Source: Crotophaga sulcirostris
Lineage: Eukaryota; Chordata; Aves; Cuculiformes; Crotophagidae
Length of the DNA: 64,000 nt
Assembly: GCA_013397455.1 (NCBI GenBank)
Contig: VYZB01000026.1
Location: 1,104,210 to 1,168,209 of the forward strand
Direction of reading: 5' to 3'
Part shown: piece after piece, positions 13,553-26,600 of the stretch
How positions within the stretch are numbered: the first letter of the stretch is position 1
Layout of the letters: each line of letters begins with the position of its first letter
Notes under the pieces: model-generated
The model's database searches: none
The model's input: only the letters and a program-made list of their open reading frames with translations
What the model was told of the DNA's origin: nothing
Program-made: the position numbers and the translations under genes

Positions 13553-16500
13553 ATTTAGCATGTAATTCCAACATCCATGGTCCTTTGATTTGCTAGCTAC
13601 TAATCTGGGCTTAAATCACTGGAAAGACAGTGTCTAGTAAAGAACAAGTCACCCCAAAGCAGAAATTAAAGCTTTTAAAATGCTCAAGAGCTCCATTTTT
13701 AACAGTGAGCATATTACAAAGAAGTCATTAAGAGCCACACTTTTAAATAAGATTGAGAAGTGAAAGAAAAGAGAGCAGATCATTTAGCATGTGTAGATAC
13801 AACATAAATTACAGAAAGTAGAAGTCAGCTAATCTGCTAAGGGAATTACATTGTAAAAAATTGTATTAGTTATGGATAGTTACATATCAGTGATAGATAT
13901 GTTGGGCTGGACTCTGCAACTGTTGGTAAACTTGGCTTTTGTACAAACAGCGTTAAAGACCCCAGAAGGGAGAGCAATTCCTCAAATTCACCTTTGATTG
14001 AAGAGCCTTGCAATCAATGTTTTTATCTTCTACGAGGTATTCTATGGTCTCCAACAGGTCAGGTGAACTGCAGGGTCACTTACAGGATGGATGGCAGTGA
14101 GCATGGCACGAACAGTTGTCTGTTCTTGAAGAACAGATTTAAAAGTATGAAATGCCTCTTGTAAGAACAAAGTGACAAATGGACCAAGACAGTAGCAAAT
14201 TTGGCTTGATATTGTTGATCCAAAGACCCTTGGAAATGTCATCAAAAAGTAGTTTTGTATAATCTTTTCAAATGGTCTGGCATTTGCCTTTAATTATTAC
14301 GCAGTGATAGGTTTTAAATGACCCTTGTTTTACAGAACCAATGTACGTTAATCTTCCTTCTCACCCAATGCAACTTGAATTTAAACCTGAGAGATGTGCA
14401 AGGCTATAGAAGGGACTAATTTGTCTCCACTTCCATTCGTTGTCTGTAAGGACTTTAGCATCACCTACAGTACAGAAAAAATGTGAATAACTGGATTATT
14501 AAGATCACTGAAGTTTGCTTCCCAGAGCAAGCTGTGTCCCCTTGAGGTGAAAAGTACCACAAAATCCCAGCAGAACTGAAAAATTTTGGAGCAATTAACA
14601 GTCTTTGTTCCTCTGCTGGAAAAAAACGTGATAAACGTGGGCCTTGGGGAACAAGAATTCATGGCAGAATCTCAAGAGTGCTCTCCTGAATGTATAAACC
14701 ACTATTCTTTTTGTCTCCTTTCTGGCTGAGAAGAGGCACTGGGTAGCCAGCAGCTATACTACTGGTAACCTTCAGGACAGAGTGCAGCAGCAGAGCACTG
14801 GATTGGCCTCAGTCAGTGAGGGCAGAGGTGTGAGAACTTCTTGGGACAAACCAAACAAAAGCATTCATAAAAATCAGGATGTACAGCAGGAGAGTGAAGC
14901 ACTGTTTTAGTATAGCAGGGCAAACGTGGCATTCAGCCCCAGCAGGACCCTATGCTGCTTGGCTTTCCAAGTGCAAAAGAAAGCAAAACCCAGCCTACTG
15001 AGAAGAGTAGCATTCGTATCAATTAACTTCTGACACTCACTAATCCCACATTAGCTCATATAAATATTAATACCACTTCAGCATGAAAATACCCAGTCTG
15101 TTTCAAAAATCTAGGTGCAGATTTGACAGTTCAAAGACAGCTTCCAGAAGCAAACAACTGCTGCTCTGGAAAGATGTACTGACCTACATATACTATTTCT
15201 AAACCCAGTAGTGCATCCTGCCTTAAATACCGCAGCAAATACTATTTTGGGAGTGCCAGGGGTCTGCCTCTGTTCAAATGGTGCCAGCAAGAGACTAAGC
15301 AAGGTGTAATCGAATTTTTCAGACACACCAGCATAATTTTAGAGTAAATTCATTAACATAAATGTGCATGAGAGTGAAATACGGTCTATTGGCATTTTAG
15401 TGAAAATACCTCTTAAACAAATACACATAAGACTGAAGAGAAGCTTATTGGGTTTCTGCAATATAAGTGGAACACTAAGCAAAATAATGTGGTAGTTTGA
15501 ATTAAAATTCATTGTTTTCTTCAGAGCACAGAAAAGTAATAAATCAACACAGTAAATTACCCCTGTGCTGTGCTGTGAAATTAACACCGATATACATGAA
15601 ATAAAAATAAGAATTTACGTCCCTAATCAATCATTTTTTTTATTAACTCCATCATTCCGTGATCTGTTTTATTCTCCTTCTTCCATATGCCTCACATCCC
15701 AAAATAACTCACTCATCTTGAGGGAGCCATGGCATTCCCATGGGTTGGGCTAGGAGACAGGCAGTCCAGTCACTTTGCCAGCAGCTCTGCCTTCCTCCTC
15801 CTCATCCTTGGTCTCCTCTCACATCACCCACCAAGGAGCAAAGCCCTGTGGCCCTGTGCTCTGCCAAAGCAAGTCTGAGCCCTCTCCTGCAGAAAAGTCA
15901 GGCTAAGAGGGAAACCCTTGGCTTCCCCAGTAGCCACACTAGGGTTTAGGCTGACCCACAGCTGCTGGAGATGCCAAGCACTGGGAACACCTCCATCGCC
16001 GCTGTGTCTGTGACACGGCTGGGAAACCAATGTGCTTGGGGGTGCTTTCCCCTGTGGTCATGCAACCTGGAGAGTCACTTCAGCTGTTTGAAAAATGTTA
16101 CCTAACCCCCTCACAAAACTGTTCCTTGCAATACCTCTTGCTTAGTATAAAGAAAAAATCCCAATTTGCTCTCTTGGACCTGCTAAATTTAGGCAACAGT
16201 TTCTACCAGTTTGCAGAACAAGGCTGCCTTGTTCTCCGGTGTGAATGATTTATGGTTTCACACGTATTCATGTGCTACTTTATTCACTTAGTGCTTGTAC
16301 CTATGAATATCAGCTCATGAAATAAAAGCACAGGTTGAGGCACAAACTGATACTTGGCTGCATTTTAGAAAAAATAATCAACGTGAGAAAACAAAGACCT
16401 TCAAGGGAGGTGGCCCACACTGCCTTTCCATACCTGGCCAGCTAGGCACAGGAGGGCTGCTCATGTTGCTTTCCTCCTTCCCCTGGAGCACTCATATAAA

Positions 16501-17752
16501 CCCCAAGCCCTGAGGGAAAGCCTCTGCCACCCGTGTGCACTTCTGCTTCCTCAGCAGAGTCAGCCCCAGAGTGCAGGCTGTCCAGGGTGACTTCAGTGCC
16601 AAAGCCTTGCTCCCAGCAGCTTTTTAGGAGCCCCTGGCTCCCACAGGAGCAACTCTTCCTCTCTTCAAAACCTATAGAGCAAATTGCAGGTGATAATCCT
16701 GAAAAGTCTGAAGACTGCCTTGAAACAGATCCAAATGCATGTGATGTATTTGCTAGTTTGACAGTACCTAAAATAGCCACCCAGAGCTGTGCCAGTTGAC
16801 AAAAACGTAGAAAGTGACAGGTTGTCTGCTAAATGGTTTCTTCTACCTACAGATGCAGCATACAAGGAGCATAGTTTGTTCCACTATCCGGACAATCAAT
16901 TAAGATAATCAATTAAGGAAAGTAAAATTTGGCTGCAGTTACTGCCCTGTATCAGAACCAGAAACAAAATTTGGACTCCCTATGCTCCTGTTCAGTGCCT
17001 TGATCAGATGGGAACACACAAAATGGTAGATGTGCCTCCAGAAATCTGCATGCCATGAGCAGGGTGCAGTAACATTCTGGGCACTCCTCTTCATGTAGGC
17101 AAGGACTGCCTAAGAATAAGATGGGATTGCGCACCTCACACAGGTTGTGTGGTGCCCGTCAGTGCTGCAGAGAACCACATCATCTGCAGTCAGGGTAGAA
17201 ATGTCTGAAACACCACCCACTCACCTATGAGACATACACCATAAACTATGGCATGCCCTGTGTATTCTTTGCACCTTTCAACACGCCTGATTTTATTGAT
17301 AAAAAACATCAAGCCCTAAAAATAAGAAAGAGGGCATAGGAGGCCAAGGCTAGCAACACTATTGTCCAGCAATAGTGGGAGATTTCTTCCTGTAATCTAG
17401 CCAGGTAATCTGAGGAAGCAATCTGTGAACCATGATCCATGGTTCTTTGTAGAGAGGGAAGCCAAACTCCCCTCTCCAGACTGTTTTCCTGAGCCTCTGA
17501 ATAATTTGGGCTTAGGGGATACTCATTTCTGACTGCAAATACAGTAAGAGGCATGGGAGAAACTTCTCAGTATCCTAAGAGCATCCACATGCAGCAGCCA
17601 ACTCCCTGTCTCTAGTCAAGGCCAACTTCAGCTGCTTCCCAATAAAGGATGTAAAAAACATGAGATGGTGCCTTCATGTTGCCTCTAAGCACCTGATTAG
17701 TCACAGGAGAGAAATGTCAGTTTATCGGCACTGTTTAAACTTATAAAGTGAC
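13553..17752. other. Intronic sequence, nothing recognised; two GC-richer patches
   Basis: This is mostly AT-rich. Patches at about 15725-16050 and 16430-16650 are visibly richer in G and C and hold overlapping short ORFs on both strands, as expected from stop-codon scarcity there. Neither patch is CpG-dense enough to call an island by eye. Confidence 0.45.
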
Positions 17753-17872
17753 AAAAAGAAGAGAAGAGAAGAGAAGAGAAGAGAAGAGAAGAGAAGAGAA
17801 GAGAAGAGAAGAGAAGAGAAAGAGAAGAGAAAGAGAAGAGAGGAGAAGGAAGAGAAGAGAAAAGAGAAAAGA
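17753..17872. repeat. (AGAAG)n pentanucleotide microsatellite, pure purine tract
   Basis: A 120-nt run has only A and G on the plus strand. About 64 bp (17757-17820) is an uninterrupted 5-bp period, followed by imperfect GA-rich repeats. The unit is mirror-symmetric, the sort of sequence that can form intramolecular triplexes. In the minus-strand FAT transcript the tract reads as CUCUU repeats. A Ser/Leu/Phe-rich minus-strand ORF over it is a repeat artefact. Confidence 0.97.
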
Positions 17873-20260
17873 TTCCCTCTCTCACAGATGACTGCTCTCC
17901 CTCAACGACATGAGCACGCTCACTCAACTTACGTTTGCAGCAATCGCCACATATTTGGGTTCATGTTAACCCTGTTTCTCTTGATCATACAGCACACTGT
18001 TGCATTTAGGGCTGTTGTGCAAAGCGCTACACGCATTATTGCTGTACTGAATCTCAGCAAGCATATGGGGTCGGCATGCTATGAACCTCTTCTGTGTGTG
18101 CAACAATTGAAGTGTAAACTGCTCTTTTGGAAAAATTAGTGCACTGCAGGGACATGGCTGAAAGAAGCCTGGGCAGAGACCACAGGAGCAATCTTTAGGG
18201 AAACCCATTGTGGTTTTATTGCTTGGGCATCAGCATCTTGTTAGCAGAAAGCCTTCCAATGCCAAGGTCAGGCAGGCAGAACTCATCACACTTCAATACT
18301 TTCTTTCCAAGGGAGAATACAGTCCTTGTTTTCAAAATGACAAACCTTCCTTTTAGGACAAGGCATCTCCATGCACACACACTCTACCAGCCGCATCATT
18401 TTCAAAGCCAAAAATGAGTTAAAAGAGGTGGCCTTGCCCAGCTCTCAGTGCTCTATGTTTGGCACTGAAATGGACAGAAGGGGTTAGTTCAACCTCTCCT
18501 TGACAAATCCCAGTCAGTCACCATCAAGGATGCTCACTGAAAACAATGGGAGCCCTTTAGGGGTTTCCTTACTTGTCCTGAAGCCTTTAAATTCACAGAC
18601 AATTTCCACAATGGAAAATGAAGATGAACCATTTTCACCATTAACTGTGAAAATGAAGATCTCCTTGTTAGGGAAAAGTACCCCTGCCCAGTGCTCTGGC
18701 CGGAGGAAGAGGCACCCCACAGGCTGTTCTACCAAGCTAGGGTGCTGCAGGGCCACAGTGCACACAGCTCCAGTCCTCACCATGGGCATACCCTGGCCAA
18801 CGTGCAGATAAGTGGAGCTGTGCTGAGCAGACTGCTCTGTGGGAGAAGCAGAAGAGAGGGAGGCACAAGCATTAAACACTGTGGAGTCCTTACTCTGCTA
18901 CTTTGCCCAGATGGAACTCATGGGGTGGGGAGGGGGAGAAGAGATACAGATGGAAGAGCCATCTTTGGCCATTTCAAGTGTTAAAAATAAGTGAGATATA
19001 TGCCTAAGGGCTCAGCAGATTGAGCACAGTGATTAAACATGCTTCATGCTTCTTCACCTGGGCTTATGCCTGAAAAGGTCCTGACCCCTTCTTATGCCAT
19101 ACGTTGCAATAGGATTGCCCAGACAAATGCTGAAAACCTATTTAGTGAACATCATTTTCCCACATCAATTTACAAGTGTTCCCTCTCAGGTCTGTGTTTG
19201 CTGGTTTTCTAGCTGTTTAGAAATTTACAGCTGATATAAACATACTTTAAAAAAAAAAACAACAACAACAAAAAAAACAAACTGCAGAACAAAACCAGGA
19301 GTGTAACAACCAGCATGAGAACTGTGTGAATCATCTGAACTAGTTGATAAAGATCGTCCTGTTGCTGTGAAAGACCCCCTCAGCCCTCTAACTGCAGACC
19401 ATGCTGAAGGGTCCCTGCCAGCCAGATAAGCAAGGGTTGGCTGAGTACATGTCAGAGTGAGGACCACTTGCAGCCAAGGGCAGGTAGGCACCCAGATGAG
19501 CAACCACAACTTTGGGCTACATCTCCTGGGGCAATTTCTTCATCAGTTGGGGAGCCGAGAAACCTGGTTCAGCAAAGGCACTGAGAGTAGAGAGATGTCC
19601 AGAGTCAGTCTGCATGGGCACAATACTCCACCGCCAGCAAGCAACAGCACTTCAACTTAAAACAACCACCATATCTGCAACACTGCACCCACAGGCTACA
19701 TCCCCAGCTGTTACAAATCAATGCAAACACATAGTTTGTTTTTTTTTTTTTTCTTTCCAAAGGCCAGAGGGATTTTCAGGTCATCTAAACTGTCTTTTTG
19801 TATAAAACAAGCTGTAGAATTACATCCAGCTACTGTAATGCAGAGCCTAATTACACGTGCTGGACAACCACCGTGCAACGCACTTCAATGGTGCTACGCC
19901 AGCTTACAAAGGGTGAAATGCTGCTCTGTAAACTGCAACAGCTTGAATCTGTTTTCCAGCATCACTCTGTAGATGCAGTGTAGCAAAGTCTCAACCCTAC
20001 AGACACAGAGAAGAGGCAACAGCCAGAAGCTATTCAGTGACCTACAGAAGAGTGATCACTGCAGCAGCACATGTGCAGCACGTCAGCTGCCAGTGCACTT
20101 ATGTACGGATCCAAAAGAGGATGTTTTAGACACATACAAGATGCTTTAGACACAAAATGAACCAGAAAACAGAGGTTTGGAAAGCAATGCAACACATTGC
20201 TCTGAAGGGGAGCAAGCTGATATTAAATTGCATTTTCCCACCACCTTCATGCAGCAGAAT
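17873..20260. other. Intronic sequence between microsatellite and exon
   Basis: A poly-A/(CAA)n run lies at 19248-19281 and a poly-T run at 19738-19752. The short ORFs at 18500-18984 lie in a GC-richer patch and match nothing I know. No second FAT exon is visible. Confidence 0.5.
19248..19281. repeat. Poly-A/(CAA)n simple repeat
   Basis: An A run of about 11 is followed by three to four CAA units, another A run and CAAAC. No LINE 3' end is recognisable before it, so it is annotated only as a simple repeat. Confidence 0.85.
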
Positions 20261-20269
20261 TTCGTTACC
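20261..20269 (-). other. Splice donor of the cadherin exon
   Basis: On the minus strand the exon ends AAAACAG and the intron begins GTAACG, a good match to the CAG/GTRAG donor. The cadherin-like reading stops here: the residues after NPKTG (NEILLHEGG and onward) no longer resemble the family. This marks the boundary independently of the splice consensus. Confidence 0.85.
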
Positions 20270-20583
20270 TGTTTTAGGATTGATTACAAAGAAGTTCTGG
20301 GGATTTCCACTTGTAATCCGGTAAGTCAGTTTTTCATTAGTGCTGGAGTCAGGGTCCTGGGCTTGGATCTGAATGACAGATACATCCTTCGGGGAGTTTT
20401 CCATGACAGCTGGGTAATAGATAGGTTCAGAGGTGAGAGGGGCATTGTCATTCACATCCTCCACTTCAATATAGACTTCCATGGTTGTGTAGAGTGGGAC
20501 GACACCATGATCAGTCGCGTACACTGTCAACCAGTAGGATTTGGTTGTCTCCCGGTCAAGAACATCTGCTGTGTAGATAACTC
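20269..20583 (-). CDS. FAT3: Internal exon of a FAT-family protocadherin, probably FAT3
   Basis: This exon encodes part of the extracellular cadherin array of a giant atypical cadherin, a single-pass membrane protein used in cell-cell adhesion and planar polarity. The exon has 315 bp: two bases finishing a codon, 104 whole codons, and one base of the next, so both flanking introns are phase 1. Numbering the split first codon as 1, residues 9-12 read LDRE and 22-25 YATD. Residues 43-49 read DVNDNAP, the calcium-binding linker ending one cadherin repeat. The next repeat starts near residue 56 with MENSP (61-65) and DPDSS (77-81), and the exon stops after NPKT. QNFF (96-99) and VIQIQA (70-75) fit FAT3 better than FAT1 as I remember them; FAT1 is the main alternative. 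No frameshift or stop interrupts the frame. From memory of the family this lies roughly a quarter of the way along the protein, near cadherin repeats 10-11. No other exon is visible. Confidence 0.9.
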
Positions 20584-20612
20584 CTGCAGAAAAACAGCAA
20601 GCAGAGGATTAA
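20584..20612 (-). other. Splice acceptor region of the cadherin exon
   Basis: Read on the minus strand, the intron ends in a pyrimidine-rich run followed by TTTTTCTGCAG, directly before the exon's first bases GAGTT. A TTAAT at 20608-20612 fits the loose yUnAy branch-point pattern and puts its adenine (20609) 26 nt from the exon, within the usual distance. The acceptor position is supported because the cadherin reading frame starts exactly there. The branch point is inferred only. Confidence 0.8.
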
Positions 20613-23600
20613 TGAAATGTCAAACATCAATTTTGGTTTGGCTATACTATAGAAATGTGTTTAGCATACAACAAATTCTTCACCCTTAAAAAACATAAAG
20701 TCGCACATAATATGAAAACAGAAACTTGAACCTGGGCATTTTTTCTTGAACCCTGCTAAACATCTCAATCCTTTGTCCAAGCAAATTCAGGGGGAGAGGT
20801 AAAAAGACGGCTCTTTGTAAGTGTCCTAATGTCAGAGCCAATTCTTTGTTGAGACTGCTGCTGGCAGAGTAAAATGGAAAACACCATCATTTTCTGATGG
20901 TGATGCAAATTTGTATAAACCTTGGTAGAGAAGGGTGACACCATTGACAACAAATTGCACATGAGAAAGTGGATTCGTTTCTCAAGCTCCTGCTGGTGTG
21001 CTTGCTAAAGAAGAATAACCTAGGTGACAGTTGAAAGTAAGTCCATTGAAATTCAGAAAATTGACATTAAATTTAACGATAAGATTACTCATTGCACAAT
21101 GCCAAAATCCCGTACAACAAGCAATCAAAAGCTTACACAGTAGAAACTCTTAGACAACCAGCATATCCTCTTTTATCAAGGAGGGAAAGGGATTGGCCAC
21201 TTTACCTGCTGGTGTAAAAAAACAGCTGCTGGTTTCTTATCCAGTCCTAAGAAACCACCAAAGAAAGTGTGCTTCTGCATAACAGAATTGTGGTGAGGCA
21301 TTGCAGATACAGGGTCTTTAAACCAGAAACACTTTCTAGCACTGTAAGACCCGCTTGAATTTGGACAGTCAAAACCTTCACTGACTTCACTGACCACAAA
21401 TGCACACAGGACCAAATACACCAGTACCACACACACAACCACACTAGCATCAAAATAAGCAAATGTACTTTCCCACCACTTCTGCAATGCATATACCAAG
21501 AACATTTTCCTCTACTAATACAGCATTGATAAATCTTGGGTAACACATTAATACAGTGGACTTCAAGTCTGAGAAAAACCAAAAAGGGCAGTTTGCAGAC
21601 CATTAAGCCATGTCATTAGTAGATAACAACTGGTGGAGAAGTCGAAGGGCAAGACAAGAACACAAGAATCCTGAATTTAGTCTTACATATGCTTGATGCT
21701 ACTTAGAACAACGTTATCAGTTAATCATTGAGGCAAGAGGTGCTCTAAGACCAGCACTAATAAGGGATGTGCACGTCTTTTTGGTTTTTGGGTTTTTTTT
21801 AAGTGTCAGACTGCACTGAAAGTTTCTATGGCAGCCTGAAGAGTTAGAAAAGTTTTAAAGACACTGGAATAGGCAGAAAGGTGTTTTGGTCAGACTTTGA
21901 GCGCTGACTGCTAAGGAAGGTGCAGGATCCATATTCAGTTACTCTGCAGAGCACAGGCTACAGAGATCTTTCCCACCAGTCCTACCAGGAATCCTTCTTA
22001 ATGGGGTTTGCAAAGTTCCAATGCAATTTATCTGCATTATTCCTCAGTCTCAGTTTTACAAATTATGCACCAAATCTGGCTTTTTAGATCATATCAGCAA
22101 TTAATCCCTTCAAGACACTGGATTCAGACAAGACCTTTGGTTTAAAAGTTAAACATATTTTTTTTAAAAAAAATCTGAATATTTTTCCAAGTTTGAGGGT
22201 TTTTAAATTATGTTTTTAATGCTAGTTTTAACAGACAAGTTCACTTGAACAAGTGTATAGACATAAAGGGCAAAGAAGGAGTATCAATTCCAGCCATGTA
22301 TGGTCTTAAGTCTTTTTCTAGTAACAACAGATCCATGTCCTTCTTGCTCAAACATATTATTGACCCAACAAAGGTGAGCAACACACCACTGGAGGACAAA
22401 GGCAGAGTGCATTCTAAATATTCTTGACAGCAGCAGCCTGTGCTACATAATGACTTTCTGTAGAAACATAGGTGAAATATGTAGTGAAGTGTGATAAAAA
22501 TGCCTAGAAGTCCAGAAGAGAAATTACATCTCAGGGATGAGAAGAGCCCATAATAAATGACACCCTGTGGAAATAAATAAATAAAATAAAATAAAATCCA
22601 TGTGGGCGAAGATGAGGCAAAATAGATGAACACTAGCCCTCCTAGAGATGTTGATTTATTCAGAAGACAAGAAGAATTATATTAGATCTTTAAACAAAAT
22701 TTGAAATAAGTAGGGTTTCCCTCCAGTGAGAGCACAGAAGGTTTTAGCAGATTAACCTCTGTTTATGAAGCTGAATTTCACCAATATTGAGCTGATAATA
22801 AATCTATCTTCTGAGTCATTCCTTCATTTTATGACTCCTGGCAACAGCTACTTTCCATTTCTGTATTTCAGAAGGAAAGGATCATTGAACAAGTGTTAGC
22901 AACTGTCAAATGGGTCTGCTACACTGGTTCTTATTTTTAGTTTTGATTTATTAAAAGGTCCCAGATATGAATTAATTCCCTTTCCTCAATATAGCTTGTC
23001 ATTTCACTTGTCAGCACCACAGAGTAGCTTGATAAAAAAGGTGGTGGTCTTTTTCCGCTTACAGGTTTTCCATGAGGAAACTCTTCTGTCATCCTGGAAA
23101 AACCTTCTACCACACTCTTGAATGTCCTGCAGAAGTGCCCCTTTGCTGTCTACCCAAACATGAGTCTAAAGTTAGTACCCAAAAGAATACACATGCTGCC
23201 CAAATATTTAATCAATCTCTCTATGTAAGTATGAGTGACACTTTCTAGATGGTTGTCAAACTTCATCTTCATACAAAGTGTTAACTCTGAAGACTAATGA
23301 TGACACTTGATTATCAGCATTGCTTATTCATCACTATGGCATGAAAGCAAAAAAGGTTGATAGACCTGGCATCAGGAGCCACAAAAATATTCCCTGGAGA
23401 AGTCCCTAGCTAGGCTCTCACTCAATTCAGCTGAATGAAAGTATGGGAAAGGCTGAGAATATCCCCGTGTAAGACTATAACAAATTCAGAAAAGACCTCA
23501 CTTACTTCAAAGCTTATAGATATTAACAGATACTAAAGAAAGACACAACTTTGTTTTCAAGACCAGGAGAACAGAAGGGAGAAGAGGCCTTTGGGAGCAG

Positions 23601-26600
23601 CTCTAAAGCTTTTCTTGGATGGCTTTTGTGGTGCACTCCTCCTAGCTGCCTGCTAATTAGAAGAGAAACATTAACAAGGTAATGACACCTGAGCTAAACA
23701 AATAAAGAAGAAACACCAGCAGAAATCCTGAAAATTTCAAAGTGATTAAAAACCAAGAAGTTACAAGATTTTGCAGATGAATTTCTGAACGAGACTGAAA
23801 AAACAGATGTTCCTGTCCACAGGGATGCTACGCCATGGAGGTAGTACAGCATTTCTACATGAGGCAGCAGAAATCCAACCAAGCAGTTGTAAAACAGCTC
23901 TTTATGTTGCATTTGGCCAGAATTTGCAGTATCCCCAAAGCATTAAAGCTAGCACTTCCTCAGGCTCAGGGCAGTCTCAGAAATAAAGCCAGCTATCAAT
24001 CCAAAAAGCAGTGGCCACTGAGATGCTTGCCCCTGCATTCCTCCAACTACATTTGCACTATGTGAGTTTCCAAGCACCACATGCATTACAAACACTGTAA
24101 GTGAAAAATAACAACAGTACATTAATCTCTGATTAAAATCCTGGGCACATTTATATGTAAATTAAGTGCAGTCCTTGGGCTCGGCAATATGCCAGCAATG
24201 CAAAGGTTGTGTTTGTTTCTCTTAAGGGCTTGTTTTCCTTCTTTCCCCAGGAAAATAATGGGATAATGTTTTGTGTATGACTCCTGCAAGTGGCATGCAG
24301 GGAGACACTGCATTACGATGGGCAAAGGGAGAAAAAAAAAAGGGAGTGAGAAGCCAGTGGCTATTAAAGTGGACAAAAATTCAGCAAACTGGATTTCCTT
24401 CCTACCTCTCCCACTGATTTCCTGCACATCTTTCAGCAGACCACTTCAAGTGATGTGATCAACTCAAAAATTATCTGAAAGTTATGTATTTAGTATAGTC
24501 ACAAGAAACGTGAGAGGCTCCTAAAACAAAAAGGGATTTGAGAAAAGCATTATTTCTTTCCTCATCTCTTTTTTCCCCCTTGTTTGTTTACCTTACACAT
24601 TTGACAGTACATTGTGTGTAGGTCCCGTGATAAATGGACCTGACACAGCTTTGCAAGTGAGTGTTTACTGGAGCTGTCAGTCCTGGTGTTTATATAGGTG
24701 TCCATCACCATGGATATCTGCTTTGCACATAAGTTCCTCCTAAAAGTCAGATCATCCTTCTTAAATACTTTCAATAGCACAGACATTGAAAGGAGTTAAA
24801 TTCTGGTTTGTTTTTTCTCAAGGCAAGATAAAAAGACAACTTGGTGGTCCATAAGAAGCTGGGCAAGGAAAAGATTGAGGAGTGTAATGAGGATCTTTAA
24901 TCTATCTGAGCAAAGAAAATTGAGGCCTGATGGCTAGGAATTGATAGCAGAAAAAGGAGAGTATAAACAGCTAACATGTAGGATATCTAACGGGAGCAAC
25001 TGCTTCCCAGGGAGAGGCCAATCACCTGTCATTTGGTGTCTGGGTACTGGTATGAGACAATATAATCTCTTTTCCTACCCAAGTAATTGGCCTACATGCA
25101 AAAAATAATGTAGCATGTGATTCTACTGAGTGACTCAGTAGCCTGTGTTATAAAAGTTGCCAGTGTAAATAATCATACTCTCATAGTTTCAGCAAATGAT
25201 GAACAAGATGTGCGGAGGTTCCTGCAGAGAAAGAAAGAAGACTGACTTGGAAGTATCTGCTGCTCTTTCACAAACCTCTATCACACAGAGGTACTACAGA
25301 AAATACTTTAATTATCTCTTTCAAAATACTGCAAGTTTTTTTGCTATGGGACATCCTTCTTAATACCATCAGCTGTTCTCAGTCATTCCATTGAGAAGAG
25401 CCTCAATGACAAGATGCTGTGTGCTTTTCTCTTTCAGGAATTTGAGCTAATTGCACATATCTGCATCTCATATTAGGAAATCAGGAATGCTAAATAAAGT
25501 GAATAGCCCACTTATTCCTAGACTCTAACCCAGAAGTGGCCATAGAGGGGGCAAGAGGCAGCAAAGGCAGAGCCTGTCCTCAGCACAGGCTGCAGTGTGG
25601 GATGGAGGTGACGCTATGGCAGCACACCCTCAAATGTTCCCAGCTGCCAGAGTGCAGTGTGCCTCTTCCCACCCAAAGACAACTTCTCCTTAGTCCCAGT
25701 GCAAGGTTTAGTGGTTAAAGTAGACCAGAAAAGATATAAACTTTAGGGTGACTGAAGGACTAAGGGTGATGGATGCACCTTCCTGACTCCAGTCCCTGGG
25801 GTACCTGCAAACTCATCCTCAATAAGTGTAAGGGAAACTCCACCTTCTGCCATGGGAGGGACTACAAAGACACATTTCCAGAGCCCTAAGTCTTCCTCAT
25901 CCTTCTCCAGCTTCAAAACAAAGGGGCTCACTGCAAACCAGCTACAAAGCAGAAGTTGGTTTATCCCCAGATAAAAACGACAGGAATGAGGCAGTCGGGA
26001 ATGCCTACTGACAGTGAAATACTCAGGGCTCTGTTTCATCCTTCAGATTCAAAGGAATATAAAAAAATTACTGTTTCTGAAATGCTACTAATTATTCATG
26101 ACCCTCATCAAAGACTCCGCAAGTCTCATGGAAGTAAAAATAACACCTTGCTTGTTACCAAGCCATCAGCCAAAGGTCTTCACTTGCATTGCCTTGCTGG
26201 GAAAAGAAGAATAAATAAACACAGCTTTAGAAGAAAACAGCTAAATAATGAATTTTTTTCCAAAATTTTTCAGTCTATAATATCGAGAAGGAAGAAAGAG
26301 CTTTACACACCTCATTCAGCTGCACCAAGATATAGGCTTTACATACACCTACTCGTGCTTCTGACCCTGAGCTCCAGCCAGATCTTGCCCCCACACACCA
26401 TTGCACAGGGGGGCCATGCAAAGATTTGTGAGTGTAAATACAAAAGTCAGAGTTAATCTAAATTCCCTGCATTGAGCAAAGACACGATTTTTGAAGGACA
26501 TTTAGCAGAGACCTATCATAGGCAGGAAAAGTTTAAAAATACTGCAAGGCCATTATTCATCAGACAAATGAACATAAAATCAACCAAAATGGCATGATTT

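Larger units (their letters stand above)
1..20268 (-). other. FAT3: Intron downstream of the cadherin exon (incomplete)
   Basis: This is inferred to be intron sequence 3' of the exon in transcription. The next FAT exon would continue the cadherin repeat interrupted after NPKTG; no minus-strand ORF here does so, so it must lie beyond base 1. The contents are one old CR1 end, several ancient repeat relics, and the (AGAAG)n tract. Confidence 0.75.

Noticed and set aside
17697..17927. Minus-strand ORF rich in Ser, Leu and Phe
   Set aside because: It is a translation of the (AGAAG)n microsatellite, with no unique sequence of its own.
20177..20689. 170-codon plus-strand ORF over the cadherin exon
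   Set aside because: It is the antisense shadow of the minus-strand exon, which has family motifs and matching splice sites.
25956..26456. 166-codon plus-strand ORF
   Set aside because: No domain, composition bias or splice context supports it. Its size is only mildly unusual among the many frames examined.
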